NCBI GenBank assembly: GCA_964557545.1
Contig: CAZLAK010000001.1
Location: 1 to 64,000, forward strand
Direction of reading: 5' to 3'
DNA: 64,000 nt
Source of the DNA: CAZLAK01 sp964557545
Lineage (GTDB): Bacteria; Bacillota; Desulfotomaculia; Desulfotomaculales; Pelotomaculaceae
Shown here: piece after piece, positions 40,267-47,330 of the stretch
Layout of the letters: each line of letters begins with the position of its first letter
Position numbering within the stretch: position 1 is the stretch's first letter
Position numbers and translations under genes: made by a program
The notes under the pieces: model-generated
Database searches by the model: none
The model's input: only the letters and a program-made list of their open reading frames with translations
Told to the model about the DNA's origin: nothing

Positions 40267-41760
40267 TTGTACGACCGCCCCTTAAAGGTTTTGCTGGTTG
40301 CATCAGAAGTGGTTCCGTTTGCTAAAACGGGTGGCCTGGCCGACGTAGCCGGCTCACTTCCTAAGGCAATTGCTACTATTGGCGGTGAAGCGGGAGGCAA
40401 TGATGTTCGTGTGGCTTTGCCGCGGTACCGTCAGGTAAAAGAAGGCGCATACAAACTCGATTTTCCGGTGCCGTTTATGGGAAGGTATGAAACCGCCATT
40501 ATTAGAGAAGGATCTATTGAAGCATATAACCAGGGTGTGCACAAAAAAGTGCCGGTTTACCTTATAGATAACTACCACTACTTTTACCGGGACAGGATGT
40601 ACGTGTACGATGATGAAGCTGAGAGATTTGCCTTTTTTTGCAGGGCAGTTTTGGAAATGTTACCGCGCCTTGACTGGCAGCCGGATATTGTTCACTGCAA
40701 TGATTGGCAGACTGGACCTATTCCCCTTTTTTTAAAGACTCATTACCGCAATAACCCGTTTTTCAACCGGATAGCCACTGTTTTTACTATTCATAATTTG
40801 CGCTACCAGGGCAATTTTGACAGAGGGGCTTTGCGCGCTCTTGATTTGGGGGAGGAGTTTTTTCATCCGGAACTGCTTGAATTCTACGGAATGGTTAGCT
40901 TCATGAAAGCAGGCATACTGTACGCAGATGTAATAAGTACTGTAAGCCGCACTTATGCCAGTGAAATACAGAGGCCAGAACTCGGCGAGAGGATGGACGG
41001 TCTTTTAAGAAAGCGGTCCCGGGAACTTTTCGGGATTGTTAACGGGATTAATTACCATGAGTTTAACCCCCGTACCGACCCGCGTATCCACCGCAATTAC
41101 GACCAGTACAGTATAGAAAATAAAAAAGAAAATAAATTTGCTCTCCAAAGGGAGATGGGTCTGGCGGTTAAAGATGTGCCGGTTTTGGGGCTTATTTCCA
41201 GACTGGTAGATCAAAAAGGGCTGGATGTTGTTGCCGATGTGATCGATGAATTGATGTCAGAGGATATACAACTGGTCGTTCTCGGTACTGGTGACAGGTA
41301 TTACGAGCAGATGTTCGAATTTATGAAAGCACGCTTTCCTGATAAATTAGGCCTCTACATCGGTTTTAATCCCATACTTGCCCAGAGAATTTATGCCGGT
41401 GCTGATATCTTCCTCATGCCTTCGCGTTTTGAACCTTGTGGTTTGGGACAATTGATAAGCATGAGGTACGGTACTATACCTGTTGTGCGCCGGACTGGCG
41501 GATTGGCAGATACAGTCAGTAATTACGATCCGGCTACAGGCTGCGGTAACGGTTTTGTTTTCAATGAGTATTCGAGCAGACATTTTATGGATGCTATTCG
41601 CAGAGCTTTGCAAATCTACCGCCATGAACCGGAGAAATGGCACAGGTTGGTGAAAAATGCCATGGAAATGGACTTTTCTTGGGCCAAATCCGGAGTGGAA
41701 TACCTTCAGCTCTATTTAGAAGCCATGAACAGGCAGGCTGCAGCCAGACGTATAGCTTAA
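40267..41760 (+). CDS. glgA: Glycogen synthase
   Basis: A 497-residue GT5 enzyme that extends alpha-1,4-glucan, usually from ADP-glucose. The signature KTGGLADVAGSLPKAI is at the N-terminus, followed by DIVHCNDWQTGPIPL, the C-terminal GLISRLVDQKGLDVV and PSRFEPCGLGQLISMRYG. TTG 40267 is preceded by GGAGGTGC. No glgB, glgC, glgD or glgP is nearby, so the pathway must be scattered. It faces the LarA-like gene tail to tail with 18 bases between. Confidence 0.94.
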   Translation: MYDRPLKVLLVASEVVPFAKTGGLADVAGSLPKAIATIGGEAGGNDVRVALPRYRQVKEGAYKLDFPVPFMGRYETAIIREGSIEAYNQGVHKKVPVYLIDNYHYFYRDRMYVYDDEAERFAFFCRAVLEMLPRLDWQPDIVHCNDWQTGPIPLFLKTHYRNNPFFNRIATVFTIHNLRYQGNFDRGALRALDLGEEFFHPELLEFYGMVSFMKAGILYADVISTVSRTYASEIQRPELGERMDGLLRKRSRELFGIVNGINYHEFNPRTDPRIHRNYDQYSIENKKENKFALQREMGLAVKDVPVLGLISRLVDQKGLDVVADVIDELMSEDIQLVVLGTGDRYYEQMFEFMKARFPDKLGLYIGFNPILAQRIYAGADIFLMPSRFEPCGLGQLISMRYGTIPVVRRTGGLADTVSNYDPATGCGNGFVFNEYSSRHFMDAIRRALQIYRHEPEKWHRLVKNAMEMDFSWAKSGVEYLQLYLEAMNRQAAARRIA

Positions 41761-41778
41761 AGGTGAACTTGAAAGATT

Positions 41779-43026
41779 TCAAAACGGTAGCATATTGCCC
41801 TCTTCGTCAAAATGTATTTCACACAAAGTTCCAACCTGCTTTACATGCGGTTTTTGAGCAACCTCCGGGAGCAATGTTTCTGAAACCAGTATTTCACTTA
41901 AGTTGAGCGTATTGTGTATCCTGATCAGTCTAGCACTTGAAGGATCTGGCAGGTTTAGTGTTTTTAGGGCGGCTAGCAATGCTTCGATATCGTTCTTGAA
42001 GTGCATGGGTATCATGGCTCTCTGGGTAAATGTGCTGGCAAGGGCATTGGTGAAGGTGGCCTGCGGGTTAATTTTTTTTAACAGGCGTTCAGTTGTAAAG
42101 TCTGCTAGCCCTATACCGTAGGCGTTACCGTGAGTTTTTGACGATATGTCTAGAACAATAATTCTCTCAATAGCTGGGCAAGCCGGTTCAGGTAAGCCCT
42201 GGATTCTAAGGCGGCCGATGACATTTGTGTCCATCCCTGTCCCGCTGTAGTTCTTGCCAATTTCATCCACGATAAGTATGTCAAGCCTATCGGCGGGAAG
42301 GCACGGCAAAAAGCGGCGCGCTTTGTTAAGCAGGTTCTTTTCTGCGTGTAGAATATCTGATGGTTCGATGGCATGTATTTCCATTGTATCTTCGTAAGCA
42401 TCTTCCAAGACGGCCAGGCCGAGGACAACGGGGAGTTTTTTTAAAAGAAAGCTCCCAGCTTCTTTTAGTGCCCCGGATAACAGTCTAGGGTGGCAGGAAT
42501 GAAAGGAGGCCGCACCGGCAGGCCCCCCTAATCCTACGACTAACATTTTTAAAAGGCCGCTTTCGTATTCGCCATGGAAAGATGTGTGGGGTTTAATCCG
42601 GTTAAGCAAGATAATGGCATCACACTCTGCGGCTTTGTCACTGATATACAACGGTCCAAAAAACACGTGCCCTATTTCCAGATACTCTGTTGAGTAGGCT
42701 ACCGGGGCACCTAAATTTTCAGCTGTAATACCCAAAGAAGAAAGGATTTTTTCTTGTCCTGCAGGGCTGCCGCCACCGTGACTTCCCATAGCGGGAATAA
42801 TTACGGGGATTCCCCCCAGTGCTTTGATGTAAGTGATTACTGTGCTCAAAATATCAGCGATGCTTTTTATCCCCCTGCTTCCAGCAGTAATTCCTACTTT
42901 CATACCGGGCTTTATTTTGCTTCTTAAATTTGATCGAACCAGTACTCTTTTTGTTTCTCCCGCTACATCCGGTATTTTAAACGAAGGATAACACTGCATT
43001 ACTTTGGCTACACGGGGGAGTTTCAT
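41779..43026 (-). CDS. LarA-like (DUF2088) protein
   Basis: A 415-residue protein resembling the lactate racemase LarA superfamily, whose best-known member uses a nickel-pincer cofactor. Visible conserved stretches: GMKVGITAGSRGIKSIADIL, IPAMGSHGGGSP and LLNRIKPHTSFHGEYESGLL. These histidines match the LarA-like N-domain, but the LarA catalytic set was not confirmed residue by residue. No larB, larC or larE cofactor gene is nearby. The start ATG overlaps the asp23 stop by one base (TAATG), so translation of the two is coupled. The substrate is unknown. Confidence 0.7.
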   Translation of the reverse strand: MKLPRVAKVMQCYPSFKIPDVAGETKRVLVRSNLRSKIKPGMKVGITAGSRGIKSIADILSTVITYIKALGGIPVIIPAMGSHGGGSPAGQEKILSSLGITAENLGAPVAYSTEYLEIGHVFFGPLYISDKAAECDAIILLNRIKPHTSFHGEYESGLLKMLVVGLGGPAGAASFHSCHPRLLSGALKEAGSFLLKKLPVVLGLAVLEDAYEDTMEIHAIEPSDILHAEKNLLNKARRFLPCLPADRLDILIVDEIGKNYSGTGMDTNVIGRLRIQGLPEPACPAIERIIVLDISSKTHGNAYGIGLADFTTERLLKKINPQATFTNALASTFTQRAMIPMHFKNDIEALLAALKTLNLPDPSSARLIRIHNTLNLSEILVSETLLPEVAQKPHVKQVGTLCEIHFDEEGNMLPF

Positions 43027-43424
43027 TATTTTACTCTTCCTTCCTCCTCTTTAGACTCTTGGCCGAAAGAAACACCCTGAATATTTACGTTGACTTCTTT
43101 TACTTTTAGACCGGTCATACTTTCAACAGCATTTTTAACGTTGTTTTGGATTTGGGTAGCTACTTCTTGAATGTTCGACCCGTACTCTACAATAACATAG
43201 ATATCAATGGCCGTTTCTTTTTCGCCGACCTCTGCTTTGACGCCCTTGGAGAGGTTTTTTCTGCCAAGCATTTCAGCTATTCCGCCGGCCAAGCCGCCAC
43301 TCATACCAGCTACACCTTTTACTTCTGTGGTTGCTAGTCCAGCAATAATTTTTACTACGTCTTCAGATATTTTTATTGAACCTTGACTTCCTCCGATTAT
43401 CAGTTGGTTTTCGCCTTTTTCCAT
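43026..43424 (-). CDS. Asp23/Gls24 family envelope stress protein
   Basis: A 132-residue Asp23-domain protein: GSIKISEDVVKIIAGLATTE, GVKAEVGEKETAIDIYVIVE and YGSNIQEVATQIQNNVKNAV match the family, which includes Bacillus YloU/YqhY and staphylococcal Asp23. Members sit at the membrane surface and respond to envelope stress or lipid synthesis. It is the first gene of a two-gene unit with the LarA-like protein. GGAGGTG lies before the ATG and an extended -10 promoter further upstream. Confidence 0.9.
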   Translation of the reverse strand: MEKGENQLIIGGSQGSIKISEDVVKIIAGLATTEVKGVAGMSGGLAGGIAEMLGRKNLSKGVKAEVGEKETAIDIYVIVEYGSNIQEVATQIQNNVKNAVESMTGLKVKEVNVNIQGVSFGQESKEEEGRVK

Positions 43425-43451
43425 AAAAACACCTCCAATTATTTCTAATCA

Positions 43452-43481
43452 ATTATAACACTTGAGTTTTAATTGTGTAAA
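43452..43481 (-). promoter_or_regulatory. Promoter of asp23
   Basis: On the minus strand TTTACA (43476-43481), an 18-base spacer and TATAAT (43452-43457) preceded by TGT, an extended -10. Confidence 0.7.
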
Positions 43482-43574
43482 ATACAAATTATTGTAAGGG
43501 TAACAAAGAGGGAAATGAGGCGGTTGGGAAGAATATTTGCGGGTAAAGATTGCAAAAAATTTGGAGGTGATTCT

Positions 43575-44462
43575 TTGCCGTATCGCACAATGTTGTTTAC
43601 CCCCGCCAACGATCTGCGTAAAGTGGGCAAGGCTCTTTTACAAGAAGCGGATGGCGTTGTTCTCGACCTAGAAGATGCTGTAGCCTTAAGTGAAAAGGCT
43701 AACGCTAGATTAGCTTTAAAGGAAGCATTAGCCTTGCCGCGCCGGTGCGATGTTTTCATCCGGGTAAACAGCGTACAGACAGAATTTATTCTCAACGATT
43801 TGTTAGCTTCTGTAGTCGAGGGAGTAAAGGGCATCGTTTTAGCTAAGACAGAGTCTGCAGAAGAAGTAAGGCGGGTTGATTGGATTATTGAACTTTTAGA
43901 AAAAGAGCGCGGCCTTACACCCGGAAGTGTGGAAGTAATACCTTTTATTGAAAGTGCCAATGCTGTAGCCAATGCTTTTTCTATAGCATCTGCCTGCCGG
44001 CGGGTAAGCAGGATGTTTTTTGGCGGTGTAGATTACGTGCTGGACATAGGCACTAATTTTTCGCGAGAGGGGACAGAAGTATTTTTTGCCCGCTCCCAGT
44101 TGGTAGTTGCTTCGCGTGCTGCTGGTATTGAAGCCCCCATTGATACAGTATACCCTGATTTTAAAGACATAGAAGGTTTGGTATCTGATGCGAAAAAAGT
44201 GCGTCAAATGGGATTTCAGGGGAAACTGGCTATTCATCCCAGCCAAATTGGACCGCTGAACGAGATTTTCAGCCCTACACCGGAAGAGGTTTCGTGGGCT
44301 AAGAGAATAGTTGAAGTTTTTGACGAATGCGAGGCAAAAGGACAGGCTGTATTTTCGGTTGACGGTAAAATGATCGAGTATCCTATTGCTAACCGGGCGA
44401 GGATGATTTTAAAACTGGCTGAGCAGATTGAAGCGAAAAAGAGCTGTTTAAAAACCAATTAA
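43575..44462 (+). CDS. CitE-like lyase (HpcH/HpaI family)
   Basis: A 295-residue TIM-barrel lyase similar to the beta subunit of citrate lyase. Motifs: YRTMLFTPANDLRKVGKAL, DGVVLDLEDAVALSEK, CDVFIRVNSVQTEF, EVIPFIESANAVANAF and KLAIHPSQIGPLNEIFSP. It lacks the companion alpha and gamma subunits of citrate lyase, so it is probably a stand-alone CoA-thioester lyase or thioesterase such as a malyl-, citramalyl- or (S)-malyl-CoA enzyme. TTG 43575 is chosen because GGAGGTGA lies just upstream; the longer frame from 43473 overlaps the divergent asp23 promoter. Confidence 0.8.
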   Translation: MPYRTMLFTPANDLRKVGKALLQEADGVVLDLEDAVALSEKANARLALKEALALPRRCDVFIRVNSVQTEFILNDLLASVVEGVKGIVLAKTESAEEVRRVDWIIELLEKERGLTPGSVEVIPFIESANAVANAFSIASACRRVSRMFFGGVDYVLDIGTNFSREGTEVFFARSQLVVASRAAGIEAPIDTVYPDFKDIEGLVSDAKKVRQMGFQGKLAIHPSQIGPLNEIFSPTPEEVSWAKRIVEVFDECEAKGQAVFSVDGKMIEYPIANRARMILKLAEQIEAKKSCLKTN

Positions 44463-44463
44463 A

Positions 44464-44498
44464 AACTGGCCCCCGGAGTTATAAACCGGGGGCCAGTT
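44464..44498 (+). terminator. Strong hairpin after the CitE-like gene
   Basis: AACTGGCCCCCGG (44464-44476) pairs perfectly with CCGGGGGCCAGTT (44486-44498). The stem is very stable, but the following TCTAAAC lacks a T-run, so it could also act as an mRNA-protecting hairpin. Confidence 0.6.
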
Positions 44499-44532
44499 CT
44501 AAACAAGGAAAGTTTTAAGGGAGGGCCTTTTT

Positions 44533-44919
44533 ATGGCTAAAAACAAGGTACTATTACCCACTGATGGTTCTGCAACAGCTAGAAGAGCGGCGGTTTATGC
44601 GGCTCGCTTGATGAAGTTAGATCCGGAAATGGAAGTCTGTGTTTTAGTTGTTGTTCCGCCGGAGGGGTCCTCGCTGGGAAATGAAGAAGATATTCTGCAA
44701 AATACGGTTAACGTATTTTTGTCTCAAGGATTAACTGTACGCGGTTACATAAAATTTGGAGATCCGGCAGAAGTAATTCTTATAGAAGCTAAAGAAGGCA
44801 ATTACGACCATATCATCATGGGGAGCCGGGGTGCAGGTGAAGTTAAAAATTCCGGTATAGGCAGCGTCAGTCACAGGGTAATAAATCAAGCTGCCTGCCG
44901 CGTAACCCTGGTAAAATAA
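44533..44919 (+). CDS. Universal stress protein (UspA family)
   Basis: A 128-residue single-domain UspA protein. It starts KNKVLLPTDGSATARRAAVY and ends with the ATP-binding pattern GSRGAGEVKNSGIGSVSHRV, the G-2x-G-9x-G(S) signature, so it should bind ATP. GGGAGGG lies before ATG 44533. It stands alone and faces the unknown gene at 44.9 kb tail to tail. Confidence 0.92.
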   Translation: MAKNKVLLPTDGSATARRAAVYAARLMKLDPEMEVCVLVVVPPEGSSLGNEEDILQNTVNVFLSQGLTVRGYIKFGDPAEVILIEAKEGNYDHIIMGSRGAGEVKNSGIGSVSHRVINQAACRVTLVK

Positions 44920-44928
44920 GTGCTGTTT

Positions 44929-45561
44929 TCAGTCTGTTATCTTTCTTATGTAGAGTACAACAAATGCTAAAATAGAAAAGAACTCATCTTTACCGTAATT
45001 TATAAGCCAAACAAGGGGTCCCTTTAATTTAGACCAGGAAGGGGTGGGTTTTAATATTTCATCTCTTAATTCCAATAAGTATGAGCGGGCTTCTTTTAAT
45101 GCTTCGGGATCGCTTATTTTAGCCAAAATTTCGGCTATCGTGCGGTCAAGTGGCGAGACAGCGTGAGACTTTAGTATTTCTTCGTATTCTTTACTATTTG
45201 CCCCGTCATCAACTTCTGCTTTTTTCGATTCTTTTGCCTTTTTCAGTTCGTCTAATTCTTTAATAAGACTTTCTAAGAACTCTTTTTTGCAATTTAGTAT
45301 TTCTATAAAATCCTCGCGCCTTTGGTGTTCAGAGTACGATTCAAAAACAGAAAAACACCCGCCGCGGCCAGCCTGTTCAAAACCATGACGCTGGAGGGAA
45401 TCCTTGCCAAAAATACGGTCTATAATTTTTCCTGTAAAATCCTCCCAAAAGGTGTATTCTAACCCGTACGGTGCTTTTGACCGGATGTTTTCAATGTCTT
45501 TAATTTGCATTTCAATTAGTTGTTTGGCAGCTTCTAGGTCTTCAATGAGGGGCATTGGCAT
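44929..45561 (-). CDS. Hypothetical protein with C-terminal hydrophobic helix
   Basis: A 210-residue protein of unknown function. The N-terminal half has the block FWEDFTGKIIDRIFGKDSLQ, a type of segment (a xRIFGxxS turn) that I have seen in the leading parts of several prokaryotic defence- or effector-like proteins, but I cannot assign a domain. The middle is a charged coiled coil (KEFLESLIKELDELKKAKES). The C-terminus has ARSYLLELRDEILKPTPSWS and then a hydrophobic stretch (DEFFSILAFVVLYI) that could insert in the membrane. GGGTGAG lies before the ATG. No partner gene is adjacent. Confidence 0.65.
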   Translation of the reverse strand: MPMPLIEDLEAAKQLIEMQIKDIENIRSKAPYGLEYTFWEDFTGKIIDRIFGKDSLQRHGFEQAGRGGCFSVFESYSEHQRREDFIEILNCKKEFLESLIKELDELKKAKESKKAEVDDGANSKEYEEILKSHAVSPLDRTIAEILAKISDPEALKEARSYLLELRDEILKPTPSWSKLKGPLVWLINYGKDEFFSILAFVVLYIRKITD

Positions 45562-45690
45562 ATACTCTCACCCTTTTTTATATTTGTTTTTGTATATTTT
45601 TATCCTCTGACTGAAATTATAGCACGCGAAATGTAATTACGGAAAGGATTTAAAATTTGTAGATAGAAAGTACCTGTGAGGGGATAGGGC

Positions 45691-45858
45691 ATGAAAAACC
45701 TTATTAATTTTTGTCCTAAATGCGGCTCTAAAAATATTGAAGTAGAAAAGGAATTGGTACAATATAACGTCTTTTGCTGTGATTGTAATATATTTTTAGA
45801 AATCATTGTTATTGACAGTGGTGATTTTTACTCCTCTGTAGAGCTGCCTGAAAACTAG
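45691..45858 (+). CDS. Small zinc-ribbon protein
   Basis: A 55-residue protein with two CxxC pairs, NFCPKCGSKNIEVEKE and VFCCDCNIFLEI, which should bind one zinc ion. ATG 45691 is preceded by GAGGGGATAGGG, a fair ribosome site. The acidic C-terminus (SGDFYSSVELPEN) has no motif. Composition and the paired cysteines favour a real gene. It is 80 bases before miaB, but a separate promoter lies between. Function unknown. Confidence 0.65.
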   Translation: MKNLINFCPKCGSKNIEVEKELVQYNVFCCDCNIFLEIIVIDSGDFYSSVELPEN

Positions 45859-45868
45859 TACGTCAAAT

Positions 45869-45898
45869 TTGCATGGAGCGTTTTAATCGAGTTATAAT
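45869..45898 (+). promoter_or_regulatory. Promoter of miaB
   Basis: TTGCAT (45869-45874), an 18-base spacer and TATAAT (45893-45898), 41 bases before the start. Confidence 0.7.
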
Positions 45899-45938
45899 TC
45901 CTGTTGTACATTATTTATCCGCAGAGAGGTAGATCCGT

Positions 45939-47267
45939 TTGAAGTTTTACTACATTAAAACTTTTGGCTGTCAAATGAACGAACACGATTCAGAAAAGCT
46001 AGCCGGTGTTTTGGAAGGCATGGGTTATTTCCCTGCGGCTCCTGACCAGATACCCGATATTTTGCTCGTCAATACTTGTTGTGTGCGGGAAACGGCCGAA
46101 CACAAGGCGCTTTCTTACGTCGGCAGGTTACGTTTTAAAAAGGCACGCAAACCCCAGATGATTATTGGTGTATGCGGTTGTATGGCTCAACGGGAAGGAA
46201 TGGCAAGCAAGTTGCGGCACGTTTTTCCCCATGTCGACCTGATCTTTGGTACGCACAATATTGCCCGCCTGCCCGCGCTGTTAGAAAGAATTGACACAGA
46301 AAAGGGACCGGTAGTAGAAGTTTTGGCTGCTCCGGGCGAATTGGCAGAAAATATGCCAGTTAAAAGGGCTGATAATCTCAAGGCTTGGGTGCCAATTATT
46401 TACGGGTGTAATAACTTCTGCACTTACTGTATTGTTCCTTATGTAAGGGGGAGAGAACGAAGCCGCAAGCCGGAAGACATAATTAAAGAGGTAGAAGACT
46501 TGGGTAAAAAAGGATATAAAGAAATTATCTTGCTGGGCCAAAACGTTAATTCTTACGGTAAAGATTTAAAACAACCAATCGGTTTTGCTGGTCTCTTGAA
46601 GAAATTAAATGAAGTGGAAGGCATTCAAAGGATTCGCTACACCACTTCCCACCCGCGAGATTTTACAGGTGATATTATTGATGCAGTAGCAAAACTGAAA
46701 AAAGTGTGCGAAAATTTCCATTTGCCTGTTCAAGCCGGCAGCAACCGGGTACTGAAAATGATGAACCGGGGCTACACAAGAGAATACTACATTGATTTAA
46801 TCCAGGAAATCAGAAAGAAAGTACCGGGAGCAGCTGTAACAACCGATATTATGGTAGGCTTTCCGGGTGAGACTGAAGAAGACTTTGAAGATACTCTGGA
46901 CCTTGTAGAAAGGGTACGCTTTGACAGTTCTTTTACCTTTATCTACAATAAACGCCCGGGCACACCGGCAGCAAAAATAGAAGACCAGGTTCCGGAAGAA
47001 ACTAAGAGGAAGCGCATACAGGCCCTTATAGCACTCCAAAACAAAATTACTTTAGAAAAGAATAGTGAAGAAATAGGAAATTTACACGAAGTGCTAGTGG
47101 AAGGGACTAGTGAAGATAAACCGGGCATAATGAGTGGGAGGAGCAGGACCAATAAGGTTATTGTTTTTAAGGGTGACCGAGACATGATAGGCAAGACAGT
47201 ATTAGTTGAAATAAAAGCCGCCCACCTTGCTTACCTGGAAGGCTTTCTTGTTAAGGTGCTGGTTTAA
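45939..47267 (+). CDS. miaB: tRNA-2-methylthio-N6-dimethylallyladenosine synthase
   Basis: MiaB adds a methylthio group to i6A37 of tRNA, acting after MiaA, which is encoded at 55.7 kb. The 442-residue radical-SAM protein has the N-terminal cysteines (KTFGCQMNEHDSEKL, VNTCCVRETAE, GVCGCMAQREG), the radical-SAM motif CNNFCTYC, and the C-terminal TRAM domain (LHEVLVEGTSEDKPGIMSGR). The start is TTG 45939 with GAGAGGTAG upstream. The miaB-mutS-mutL-miaA-hfq order is typical of Clostridia. Confidence 0.96.
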   Translation: MKFYYIKTFGCQMNEHDSEKLAGVLEGMGYFPAAPDQIPDILLVNTCCVRETAEHKALSYVGRLRFKKARKPQMIIGVCGCMAQREGMASKLRHVFPHVDLIFGTHNIARLPALLERIDTEKGPVVEVLAAPGELAENMPVKRADNLKAWVPIIYGCNNFCTYCIVPYVRGRERSRKPEDIIKEVEDLGKKGYKEIILLGQNVNSYGKDLKQPIGFAGLLKKLNEVEGIQRIRYTTSHPRDFTGDIIDAVAKLKKVCENFHLPVQAGSNRVLKMMNRGYTREYYIDLIQEIRKKVPGAAVTTDIMVGFPGETEEDFEDTLDLVERVRFDSSFTFIYNKRPGTPAAKIEDQVPEETKRKRIQALIALQNKITLEKNSEEIGNLHEVLVEGTSEDKPGIMSGRSRTNKVIVFKGDRDMIGKTVLVEIKAAHLAYLEGFLVKVLV

Positions 47268-47302
47268 GTTAATTTTTTATTGGGATGGGGCTAATTTTTG
47301 TG

Positions 47303-47311
47303 TGTTATAAT
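47303..47311 (+). promoter_or_regulatory. Extended -10 promoter of mutS
   Basis: TGT followed by TATAAT (47306-47311), 20 bases before the GTG start; the -35 region is poor. The leader would be very short. Confidence 0.5.
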
Positions 47312-47330
47312 GAACACCGGAGGGATGCCG

